NCBI GenBank assembly: GCA_043736395.1
Contig: JAYTCQ010000207.1
Coordinates: 1-24,071, forward strand
Direction: 5' to 3'
Source of the DNA: JAFDVL01 sp043736395
Lineage (GTDB): Bacteria; Acidobacteriota; Blastocatellia; RBC074
Length of the DNA stretch: 24,071 nucleotides
A program made the position numbers and the translations under genes. Below are positions 8,703 to 15,690 of the stretch, one piece after another (the stretch's first letter is position 1; each line of letters opens with the position of its first letter). The notes below the pieces were generated by a model. It had not been told where the DNA came from. It was given only the letters and a program-made list of their open reading frames with translations, and made no database searches.

Positions 8703-9077
8703 ATGCGATTGTTTACCCTTGAAGAAGCGACAGCCCTCCTACCCGAATTGCGGCGATTATTTGCCCGCATTCGGTCTGAACGAAATACCATCAGACGATT
8801 AGAACCCGAAGCCAAGCTCGCGCAGGAACAGGCAGAGCAAGGTGGCGGCGGTTCCCCGCACGGAGCGCAATACATCAACGCTCTTTTCAGCTTGATGAAT
8901 GCCGCCGGAGACATCAACGAACTAGGCGTAGAGATCAAAGACCTCGAACGTGGACTCTGCGATTTTCCCAGCTTGCGCGATGGGCGAGTTGTTTATTTGT
9001 GCTGGCTGCTCGGTGAAGATTCCATCGAATGGTGGCACGACACGGATACAGGATTTTCGGGACGGCAGCCACTTTAA
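8703..9077 (+). CDS. DUF2203 family protein
   Basis: A 124-residue protein matching DUF2203. It has an N-terminal FTLEEATALLPEL, a long charged helix, and the conserved C-terminal GRVVYLCW followed by WWHDTDTGFSGRQPL. No function is established for the family that I know of. The helical first part has coiled-coil character and the C-terminus is rich in conserved W, H and D. It starts 8 nt after the HD-GYP stop and is probably co-transcribed with it. It ends directly at a large stem-loop. Family membership is clear; the role is unknown. Confidence 0.88.
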   Translation: MRLFTLEEATALLPELRRLFARIRSERNTIRRLEPEAKLAQEQAEQGGGGSPHGAQYINALFSLMNAAGDINELGVEIKDLERGLCDFPSLRDGRVVYLCWLLGEDSIEWWHDTDTGFSGRQPL

Positions 9078-9184
9078 AAATTGATCTTGGGGCTTTGTTT
9101 TTTGGTCTTTGCTTAGATAATGGAAAAGCAAGTTATTTGTAAGGCTATACAAAGACCAAAAAAACAAAGCCCCAAGATCAATTT
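9078..9184. repeat. Long-armed inverted repeat after the DUF2203 gene
   Basis: The left arm 9078-9111 and right arm 9150-9184 are reverse complements except for one extra base in a T-run (six against seven), around a 38-nt loop. The arms contain TTGATCTTGGGGCTTTG and its complement. It begins at the base after the DUF2203 stop and ends about 42 nt before the uvrB promoter box, so it separates the two transcripts and may act as a terminator. Its length, TTTAAA on both sides and near-perfect arms also fit a small non-autonomous mobile or extragenic repeat element. Confidence 0.8.
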
Positions 9185-9225
9185 AAATATCACCTCACCC
9201 ATGCTTTCCAATCATAATTTTCGGT

Positions 9226-9238
9226 TATAATGTTGGGA
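9226..9238 (+). promoter_or_regulatory. -10 box of uvrB implying a leaderless mRNA
   Basis: A perfect TATAAT at 9226-9231 puts the expected transcription start (7 nt after the last T) on the A of the uvrB ATG at 9238. No Shine-Dalgarno is present. No good -35 box is seen (the nearest, TTTCCA at 9205-9210, has a 15-nt spacer). Confidence 0.55.
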
Positions 9239-11226
9239 TGAATTTCCAACTCCATTCCGACTATGAGCCGCAAGGCGATCAGCCTGCGGCGATTGAAGCC
9301 TTAGTCAACGGACTGAACTCCGGCGAAAAACATCAGGCGTTGCTGGGCATCACTGGCAGCGGCAAAACATTTACAATTGCTTCGGTCATCCAAAAAGTGA
9401 ATCGTCCGGCACTCGTGATGGCGCACAATAAAACGCTGGCGGCGCAGCTCTATCAGGAATTCAAAAGTTTTTTCCCGAATAACGCGGTCGAATATTTTGT
9501 CAGTTATTACGATTATTATCAGCCCGAAGCCTACGTTCCGTCGTCGGATGTTTACATCGAAAAAGAAGCGACGATCAATGAGGATATTGATCGTTTGCGA
9601 CTCAGCACGACACGTTCTTTGTTTGAGCGGCGTGACGTGATCGTAGTCGCTTCCGTCTCGGCGATTTATGGTTTAGGTGATCCAAAAGCATATTATGGAA
9701 TGCTCTTGTTTTTGGAGCCGAAACAAAAAATTTCGCGCGATGAAATCATCAAAAAATTGGTTCAATTGCAGTACGAACGCAGCGATATTGAATTCGGTCG
9801 CGGGACGTTTCGTGTGCGTGGCGATGTCATTGATATTCAGCCCAGCTATCAGGAAAATGCCTATCGGGTTGAGTTGTGGGGCGATGAAGTCGAATCAATT
9901 TCCACCATTGATCCGTTGCTCGGCGAAGTGCTTGAGCGACATTCCAGTCGCCTGACAATTTATCCAAAATCGAATTACGTCATGCCGGAAGGCACGATCA
10001 AAAAAGCGATTAAAACGATCAAAGATGAACTTGAATGGTGGGAGCCGAAACTCATCGAACAGAATAAATTGGTCGAAGCCCAGCGCCTGCGCCAGCGAAC
10101 AATTTACGACCTTGAGATGTTGCAAACATTGGGTGCGTGTCGCGGCGTCGAAAATTATTCCAGACATTTCACTGGCAAACCTGAGGGCGCACCGCCGCCC
10201 ACACTTTACGATTATTTATCTGAAGACACCATTATTGTCGTAGACGAAAGCCATCAATCCATTCCACAAATTCGCGGGATGTATAACGGTGATCGTTCGC
10301 GTAAAAGTACGCTGGTGGATTACGGTTTCCGTTTGCCTTCTGCGATGGATAATCGTCCATTGAAATTTGAAGAATGGCAGGAGCGAACGAAACAATTGAT
10401 TTATGTTTCGGCGACGCCGGGGCCGTACGAATTAGAACAAACACAGGGCGAATTTATTGAGCAGGTCATTCGCCCAACTGGGTTGCTTGATCCTGAAGTT
10501 GAGATTCGTCCGGTACGCGGTCAGATAGATGATTTGCTGGACGAAGTGCGCCAAAGAGTGGAGAAAAAAGAACGTGTTTTGGTGACGACATTAACGAAAA
10601 AAATGTCAGAAGATCTGACGGATTATTACGCCGAACTCGGCATCAATGTTCGTTACATGCATTCTGAAATTGAGACATTGGAACGCGTGAAAATCCTGCG
10701 TGATTTGCGGCGTGGCGAATTCGATGTGCTGGTCGGAATCAATCTCCTGCGCGAAGGTCTGGACTTGCCCGAAGTCTCACTGGTTGCAATTCTCGACGCC
10801 GACAAAGAAGGCTTTCTGCGCAGCGAATCCTCCTTGATTCAAACGATGGGACGCGCCGCCCGAAATTCAAATGGCAAAGCAATTTTGTACGCCGACAAAA
10901 TGACCGAATCAATGCGTAAAGCCATCGGAGAAACTGAACGCCGCCGCCTCAAACAAATCGCCCACAACGAAGCCAACGGCATCACACCGCAATCCATTAT
11001 TAAATCCATTGATGCGACGCTCGTAACGGCGTACGAAGCAGATTATTTCAAAGTCCCGCTCCAGCTCGAAGCGTTTGACGATTACACTCCCGAAAAAATG
11101 CGCGAAACAATTGTGCAGTTGGATTTTGAAATGCGCGAATCCGCGAAGAAATTTGAGTTTGAGAAAGCGGCGGAATTACGGGATAAAATTAAATATTTGA
11201 AGCAGCGGGAGCTTGAGTTGGGGTAG
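9238..11226 (+). CDS. uvrB: UvrABC excision nuclease subunit B
   Basis: Damage-recognition helicase subunit of nucleotide excision repair. It is loaded by UvrA, verifies the lesion and recruits UvrC. The 662 residues are of normal length. The Walker A motif is GITGSGKT (37-44), and the damage-probing beta-hairpin region with YYDYYQPEAYVP comes near residues 90-105. Then come DESH (336-339), the domain-3 motif VSATPGPYELE, the helicase motifs INLLREGLDLPEVSL and QTMGRAARN, and a C-terminal UVR coiled-coil motif (about 622-657) that contacts UvrC. The ATG at 9238 aligns with the family N-terminus and has no upstream ribosome site, which fits leaderless expression. uvrA and uvrC are not in the window. 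Confidence 0.98.
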   Translation: MNFQLHSDYEPQGDQPAAIEALVNGLNSGEKHQALLGITGSGKTFTIASVIQKVNRPALVMAHNKTLAAQLYQEFKSFFPNNAVEYFVSYYDYYQPEAYVPSSDVYIEKEATINEDIDRLRLSTTRSLFERRDVIVVASVSAIYGLGDPKAYYGMLLFLEPKQKISRDEIIKKLVQLQYERSDIEFGRGTFRVRGDVIDIQPSYQENAYRVELWGDEVESISTIDPLLGEVLERHSSRLTIYPKSNYVMPEGTIKKAIKTIKDELEWWEPKLIEQNKLVEAQRLRQRTIYDLEMLQTLGACRGVENYSRHFTGKPEGAPPPTLYDYLSEDTIIVVDESHQSIPQIRGMYNGDRSRKSTLVDYGFRLPSAMDNRPLKFEEWQERTKQLIYVSATPGPYELEQTQGEFIEQVIRPTGLLDPEVEIRPVRGQIDDLLDEVRQRVEKKERVLVTTLTKKMSEDLTDYYAELGINVRYMHSEIETLERVKILRDLRRGEFDVLVGINLLREGLDLPEVSLVAILDADKEGFLRSESSLIQTMGRAARNSNGKAILYADKMTESMRKAIGETERRRLKQIAHNEANGITPQSIIKSIDATLVTAYEADYFKVPLQLEAFDDYTPEKMRETIVQLDFEMRESAKKFEFEKAAELRDKIKYLKQRELELG

Positions 11227-11235
11227 TAGAAATGT

Positions 11236-11258
11236 AGCGTGAACAGTTAGTTCTCGCT
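11236..11258 (+). terminator. Weak hairpin after uvrB
   Basis: AGCGTGAAC and GTTCTCGCT pair over 9 positions with one central mismatch around a 5-nt loop, 10 nt after the uvrB stop. No T-run follows, so terminator function is doubtful. Confidence 0.25.
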
Positions 11259-11354
11259 GTTAATGCCAGAAGTCCATTGAAAAAAAATGTGCAGAACGAA
11301 TATATCTGTCAGCGCGAAAAGCCAGGCAATTTTCAGAAAGTTTGGGGAAGTAAA

Positions 11355-11804
11355 ATGAGGAAAATATTTATTTTAGGATTACTTACTACTCTATGCTTTT
11401 GCTTTAGCGAAATAGAAGCCCAATCCCTGTCAACAAAAATTGAAAGAATTGAGATTGACGGGAAGACAGTTAAAAAAAGCTACAAGGTCTTTTTGCTTTC
11501 ACGTAATGAATGGATTGAAGCAGAGAAAACTGCGACAGGTTTTTTTATTCCAGATGAACTAAAGACGAATGAAAATTTGTCAGTATTATTTACGTTTGGA
11601 AAATATAAATTAGAGTTCTCAAAAGTTCATATTTCCAACTTCGATACAAAGTGGATAGTCGGAGTTGATGAAAAGCCATATTCAGAGGAATTAATTAGTT
11701 CTAGTCAGGCAAAAACAGCGAAGCGAGTTTATTATATCAAGTTTCAAAGGGGGATTAGTTTAGATCGGATAATGACAGTTATACAAAAGGGGAAAATCAA
11801 ATAA
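11355..11804 (+). CDS. Small exported protein of unknown function
   Basis: I do not recognise this 149-residue protein. It starts with a clear Sec signal peptide: positively charged MRKIF, a hydrophobic core (ILGLLTTLCFCF), then a likely cleavage near EIEAQ. The mature part is rich in beta-type stretches and lysine, with no cysteine motif or repeats. An upstream in-frame ATG at 11277 exists, but I chose 11355 because GGGGAAG (11344-11350) lies 4 nt before it and because the signal peptide then begins at residue 1. It stands alone between uvrB and lipA on the same strand, with about 130-140 nt on each side. It is more AT-rich than its neighbours, which may point to a foreign or fast-evolving gene. 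Confidence 0.7.
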   Translation: MRKIFILGLLTTLCFCFSEIEAQSLSTKIERIEIDGKTVKKSYKVFLLSRNEWIEAEKTATGFFIPDELKTNENLSVLFTFGKYKLEFSKVHISNFDTKWIVGVDEKPYSEELISSSQAKTAKRVYYIKFQRGISLDRIMTVIQKGKIK

Positions 11805-11928
11805 CCAGGTTGAGCAATTAGAAAAATAATTTTGCATACTGTCCTAACTCAATCCTAGATCGCTAACTTTCCCTGTCTCGTACTTCATTTAAAAATTTCA
11901 GCTGCTGACTACACTCTCGCAAATAAGC

Positions 11929-11945
11929 TGCTATAATCATCTTTA
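11929..11945 (+). promoter_or_regulatory. Extended -10 promoter of lipA implying a leaderless mRNA
   Basis: TGC followed by TATAAT (11932-11937) is an extended -10 element. The predicted start is at 11944-11945, at the A of the lipA ATG. There is no Shine-Dalgarno and no good -35 box, which extended -10 promoters often lack. Confidence 0.5.
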
Positions 11946-12904
11946 TGACTAAGGTGAAGCAACTTACTCCGAAGCCGAAATGGTTGAAAATTCGACTCAA
12001 TACCGGGGGCGAATATCAGCAAATCAAACATCTCATGAACGACCTGAGCCTTCATACGGTTTGTCAGGAAGCGAAATGTCCGAACATTTTTGAATGCTGG
12101 TCGAGCGGGACGGCGACGTTTATGATCGCGGGTGAAGTCTGTACGCGGCGTTGCGGATTTTGTGCAGTCATCAAAGGCACTCCGGTTGCGCTTGACGCAG
12201 AAGAGCCGTGGCACGTCGCGCAGGCCGTTAAGAAAATGAACGTCAAACATGCTGTTATTACTGCCGTCAATCGTGACGATATGGAGGACGGCGGCGCGGC
12301 GCATTTTGGCTTAACAGTGCAGGCGGTGCGAGCGATGAATCCGACAGTGAAGGTCGAAGTTTTGATCCCGGATTTTCAGGGCAATGAAGCGGCTTTACAA
12401 ATTGTTTTGGATGCGCAGCCTGATGTGCTGAATCACAATACGGAGACCGTTCCGCGCTTGTATCGGCGAGTTCGTCCACACGCAAAATATCGTGAATGGA
12501 CGTTGAATTTATTAGCGAATGCTGCCAAGCGGCGCGACGCGGAAGCTCGCGGGATGTTAACGAAATCCGGAGTGATGTTGGGACTTGGTGAAAACGATGA
12601 AGAGATCGTCGAAACGATGCGTGATTTGCGCAGTGTGAATTGTGATATTTTGACGTTAGGGCAGTATTTGCAACCGGCTGAAAAGCGTTTGCCCGTTGAG
12701 AAATATTATACGCCGGAAGAATTTGCCCGCTTCAAGGAAATTGGACTAGAAATGGGTTTTCGTTATGTGGAATCGGGACCGCTCGTACGCTCCAGCTATC
12801 ATGCGCACGAGCATACGGCGGGAGTGCTTCCCGTCGCGGCGCAGATTTCTGTTCCCACAAGTGTCAAAAGAGAATTACCGATTTTGAATTTAAATGCAGT
12901 GTAA
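11945..12904 (+). CDS. lipA: Lipoyl synthase
   Basis: Radical-SAM enzyme that inserts two sulfur atoms into octanoyl groups on the E2 and GcvH proteins to make lipoate, needed by pyruvate and 2-oxoglutarate dehydrogenases and glycine cleavage. The 319 residues are family-typical. The auxiliary cluster is bound by C40, C45 and C51 (in CQEAKCPNIFEC) plus a serine of the C-terminal RSSY (282-285). The radical-SAM cluster is bound by C66, C70 and C73 (in CTRRCGFC). All eight signature features are intact. A 4Fe-4S ferredoxin starts 5 nt downstream. lipB, which supplies the octanoyl group, is not here. Expression is probably from a leaderless transcript. Confidence 0.97.
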   Translation: MTKVKQLTPKPKWLKIRLNTGGEYQQIKHLMNDLSLHTVCQEAKCPNIFECWSSGTATFMIAGEVCTRRCGFCAVIKGTPVALDAEEPWHVAQAVKKMNVKHAVITAVNRDDMEDGGAAHFGLTVQAVRAMNPTVKVEVLIPDFQGNEAALQIVLDAQPDVLNHNTETVPRLYRRVRPHAKYREWTLNLLANAAKRRDAEARGMLTKSGVMLGLGENDEEIVETMRDLRSVNCDILTLGQYLQPAEKRLPVEKYYTPEEFARFKEIGLEMGFRYVESGPLVRSSYHAHEHTAGVLPVAAQISVPTSVKRELPILNLNAV

Positions 12905-12909
12905 AAGTT

Positions 12910-13134
12910 ATGCCTGATGAAAATGCGAAAGTCCCCCAGAATGTCGCGGGGAAATATTTTGTAGATAAAAATTGTATTGATTGTGATGTCTGCCGCGATA
13001 TTGCGGAAGCGAATTTTACTCGTTTTGATGGCGGCGGATATTCCTATGTTTATAAGCAGCCCGGCTCTCCCGAAGAGGAAAGCTTGTGTCAGGAAGCGTT
13101 AGAATGTTGTCCGGTGGAAGCAATAGGAAATTAA
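12910..13134 (+). CDS. Single-cluster [4Fe-4S] ferredoxin
   Basis: A 74-residue acidic electron carrier. It has NCIDCDVC (CX2CX2C) near residues 21-28 and a fourth ligand in ECCPVEAIG near the C-terminus, the pattern of a monocluster [4Fe-4S] ferredoxin. The doubled cysteine before the proline is slightly unusual: one is the ligand and the other is free. It starts 5 nt after the lipA stop without its own ribosome site, so it is very likely translated with lipA. Lipoyl synthase needs low-potential electrons and consumes its auxiliary cluster, so a dedicated donor is an attractive inference but is not shown by the sequence. Its stop is only 3 nt from the end of the convergent gene. Confidence 0.92.
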   Translation: MPDENAKVPQNVAGKYFVDKNCIDCDVCRDIAEANFTRFDGGGYSYVYKQPGSPEEESLCQEALECCPVEAIGN

Positions 13135-13137
13135 AGT

Positions 13138-13809
13138 TTACGGCTCGCGTTTCCAGATTGAGCCGTCAGCGTATTCAATTCGGTTGATGACGACATTTTC
13201 CTGCTCAAATTTTGAAGCATCCGTGAAGCCTTTTCCGCAGACAGATTCCTGAGCCTGATCCCCTTTAATATTAACGATTTTGCACTTCATCGCGCTGGCG
13301 GGGAGTATGACTTTGAGTTTTTTCTTGTTGCCGGTTTTAACTTCGGCTTTGCTGGTCACGGCGTAGCGTAATTTTAGTGTATTGTCTTCCATTCGCGGAA
13401 ACAGGAAATCCCACTCAATTTGTTTGATGGTTTTGTCGGAAGTATTTTTGATTTCAACATTGACCCATTCGGCCATATCAATGACTCTGATGGTCGAACG
13501 TAATCGGCCTCGTGTGCTTTTGTCTTCCGGGGCGATGACACCTCGGGGGGAGTTTTGATTGTAGCCTCCCGTCGTATTGCGATTGGTGTTTGCGTTGCGG
13601 CGGGCTACCTTTTCTGCTTCTGTTTGTGGTAGCTCGACACTTTCGGCGGAAAAAACGGAGGGCTGCCGATCAAGTAATGGATTATAATTGCTTCCAATTT
13701 TGAAGCTGATGATTTCGATTTCCACTTTGCCTGATACTGGCGGAGTCTGCGCCCAAACCGAAATTGAGGCGATCAGAAACAGCAGAGAACGGACGAGAAA
13801 GCGTTGCAT
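13138..13809 (-). CDS. Exported protein of unknown function
   Basis: I do not recognise this 223-residue protein. The N-terminus (MQRFLVRSLLFLIASISVWAQ) is a Sec signal peptide with a likely cut at VWAQ. A polar, asparagine-rich stretch with NTNRNTTGGYNQN follows around residues 75-90. The C-terminal half looks like a beta-sandwich (for example VNVEIKNTSDKTIKQIEWDFLF), resembling domains that describe extra-cytoplasmic interactions. Two cysteines occur near the C-terminus (in MKCKIV and ESVCGKG), perhaps forming a disulfide. The start at 13809 is preferred over the GTG at 13815 because AAAGGA (minus strand, 13817-13822) lies 7 nt before it. It converges on the ferredoxin gene and diverges from the HtrA gene. 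Confidence 0.75.
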   Translation of the reverse strand: MQRFLVRSLLFLIASISVWAQTPPVSGKVEIEIISFKIGSNYNPLLDRQPSVFSAESVELPQTEAEKVARRNANTNRNTTGGYNQNSPRGVIAPEDKSTRGRLRSTIRVIDMAEWVNVEIKNTSDKTIKQIEWDFLFPRMEDNTLKLRYAVTSKAEVKTGNKKKLKVILPASAMKCKIVNIKGDQAQESVCGKGFTDASKFEQENVVINRIEYADGSIWKREP

Positions 13810-14026
13810 ACGCACATCCTTTCGCTAAGCAGGGGAGGTTAAGAAGTAAGTCAACTGATGAAAATAAGTTTACTTCAGGCCACCTCAAAATGCGAGACGA
13901 CAGAACTCGGAACTTTAGGCAGCCGTAATCGTAAACAAAGCATCATAACTTGATTGTTGGTTGAAGACTTGCGAATCTGCTTTAAGTGGTATCACAATCA
14001 GGAGCCTTATTTTCATGGAGTATTTT

Positions 14027-15226
14027 ATGAAAGCTTATCAAATCACCGGCAAACAAATAGTGTGGCTGGCATTGCTGACCGCGTTCTTTGCCGGAACCGT
14101 TGTTGTCACTTACGAAAAACTTGGCCCTAAATTATTGGGTCGTTTCGCTAATGCCGTAGGAGACAATGAGGCTACATCAATCGCAGAGATTCAGGACCCC
14201 GCTGTCGCCATCGATGAAAAAAATAACAGTGATGTTTACAAGGCGATGAGTCCCGGCGTGGTCAATATCACCTCTACCAGTTCTGTGGAGGATTGGTTTT
14301 CGCCGTATCCGCAACAGCAACAAGGCTCCGGCTCCGGTTCAATCTTGGATAAAGAAGGCCATATCCTGACTAATTACCACGTCGTGGCAGGACCAAACGG
14401 GGGATTTGCTCAAGATTTAGAGGTGTCTCTGGCAAACGGGAAAAGCTACAAAGCGAAACCGATTGGCGCTGATCCTGATAACGATTTAGCGATCATCGCG
14501 ATCAAAGCTCCGCAGGAAAGTTTGAATATTATTCCGCTCGGCAATTCCACTGATTTATTTGTCGGGAAAAAAGTCTTGGCGATTGGCAATCCATTTGGAT
14601 TAGAGCGAACTTTGACGACAGGCGTAGTTTCAGGACTTGCACGAGCATTGCATTCAGAAATTACGAACAGTCTGATTGAAAGTGTGATTCAAACGGATGC
14701 GGCCATTAATCCGGGAAATTCAGGCGGCCCGTTGCTGGATTCACGCGGAAGATTGATCGGCGTCAACACAATGATTTACAGCCCATCAGGTGGCTCAGTA
14801 GGAATTGGATTTGCCGTTCCGGTGGACACTGCGAAACGAATTATTCCGGACATTATCAAGTACGGTTATGCCCGCAAACCAGATCTTGGCATTACGCCTC
14901 CGATTCAATTAAATCAGGGATTAGCGAATAGATTACGTTTGTCGGTTGACGAAGGACTAATGATTTCGCAGGTTTATGAAAATAGTGGTGCGGAAAAAGC
15001 TGGTATTCAAGGTGGTAATCAGCCAGTGCGCTTCCGCAATCAAATTCTTTATCTCGGCGGCGACATCATTACCGCGATAGACGGAAAGCCGATGAAAACG
15101 CACGACGATTTTGAGAGTGCCATTAACAAAAAGAATATCGGCGATAAAGTCAAAGTCGAAATTATGCGCGGCAGCAAACGTCTGACCTTTGATGTTACGC
15201 TGAATGAACGACCAAGAAGAGGATAG
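14027..15226 (+). CDS. htrA: HtrA/DegP-type serine protease with one PDZ domain
   Basis: Envelope protein-quality-control protease of family S1C, 399 residues. A single N-terminal hydrophobic segment (about 10-30, IVWLALLTAFFAGTVVVT) acts as signal or membrane anchor, placing the protease domain outside the cytoplasm. Numbered from this start, the catalytic triad is H118 (in NYHVVAG), D153 (in DPDNDLAI) and S232 (in NPGNSGGP). One PDZ domain follows (about 280-395). The start at 14027 is chosen because GGAG (14017-14020) lies 6 nt upstream; an in-frame ATG at 14015 with GGAG at 14001-14004 is nearly as good, so the start is uncertain by four residues. It heads a compact cluster with the peroxiredoxin (20 nt gap) and the SpoIIE-type phosphatase. 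Confidence 0.95.
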   Translation: MKAYQITGKQIVWLALLTAFFAGTVVVTYEKLGPKLLGRFANAVGDNEATSIAEIQDPAVAIDEKNNSDVYKAMSPGVVNITSTSSVEDWFSPYPQQQQGSGSGSILDKEGHILTNYHVVAGPNGGFAQDLEVSLANGKSYKAKPIGADPDNDLAIIAIKAPQESLNIIPLGNSTDLFVGKKVLAIGNPFGLERTLTTGVVSGLARALHSEITNSLIESVIQTDAAINPGNSGGPLLDSRGRLIGVNTMIYSPSGGSVGIGFAVPVDTAKRIIPDIIKYGYARKPDLGITPPIQLNQGLANRLRLSVDEGLMISQVYENSGAEKAGIQGGNQPVRFRNQILYLGGDIITAIDGKPMKTHDDFESAINKKNIGDKVKVEIMRGSKRLTFDVTLNERPRRG

Positions 15227-15246
15227 AAAATCTAAAGACTAATTTT

Positions 15247-15687
15247 ATGATTGGACAACCAGCACCTGAAATTGATTTGCCGGATGGCGAGGGGAAACGT
15301 TGGCAGCTGAGCCAGACACGCGGCAAAATTGTTGTTTTACTTTTTTATCCTGGAGATGAAACGCCAGTTTGTACCAAACAGTTATGCAGCGTTCGCGACA
15401 ATTGGGAACAATATCAGGCGACCGGAGCGGAAGTCATTGGCATCAATTCCGATTCGGTTTCCAAGCACCAAAAATTCGCCGCTAATCACAATTTACCTTT
15501 GCGATTATTGTCTGATGCTGATGGCGCTGTGACGAAAGCCTATGACATGAAATCTATCCTTGGGACGAAACGAGGCGTTGTCATCATTGATAAAGAAGGC
15601 GTGATTCGTTATCGTAAAACTGTCATCCCAATTTTTCGCCCCGCCGATGATGAAATTCTAAACGCTATTGCTGCTATTCAAACTTAA
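15247..15687 (+). CDS. bcp: PrxQ/BCP-type peroxiredoxin
   Basis: A thiol peroxidase that reduces hydrogen peroxide and organic hydroperoxides using thioredoxin, 146 residues, cytoplasmic (no signal peptide). The peroxidatic cysteine is C42 in the motif GDETPVCTKQLC, and the resolving cysteine is C47. The C-X4-C spacing is diagnostic of atypical two-cysteine PrxQ/BCP proteins. It starts 20 nt after htrA and ends 3 nt before the next ATG, so it is a middle gene of an operon. No ribosome site is obvious. Pairing with an envelope protease suggests a shared stress response. Confidence 0.95.
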   Translation: MIGQPAPEIDLPDGEGKRWQLSQTRGKIVVLLFYPGDETPVCTKQLCSVRDNWEQYQATGAEVIGINSDSVSKHQKFAANHNLPLRLLSDADGAVTKAYDMKSILGTKRGVVIIDKEGVIRYRKTVIPIFRPADDEILNAIAAIQT

Positions 15688-15690
15688 GTT

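Noticed and set aside
11277..11354. Longer N-terminus for the exported protein upstream of lipA
   Set aside because: It would put 26 polar residues before a clear signal peptide, while GGGGAAG sits correctly before the ATG at 11355.
13961..14026. Longer N-terminus for the HtrA protease (TTG start)
   Set aside because: The extra residues precede the hydrophobic anchor, the TTG has no ribosome site, and GGAG is well placed before 14027.
15329..15532. Overlapping frame inside the peroxiredoxin gene, and similar frames inside acnA, uvrB, clpX and the GH10 gene
   Set aside because: These are shadows of well-supported genes in other frames with no independent start signal or recognisable motif.
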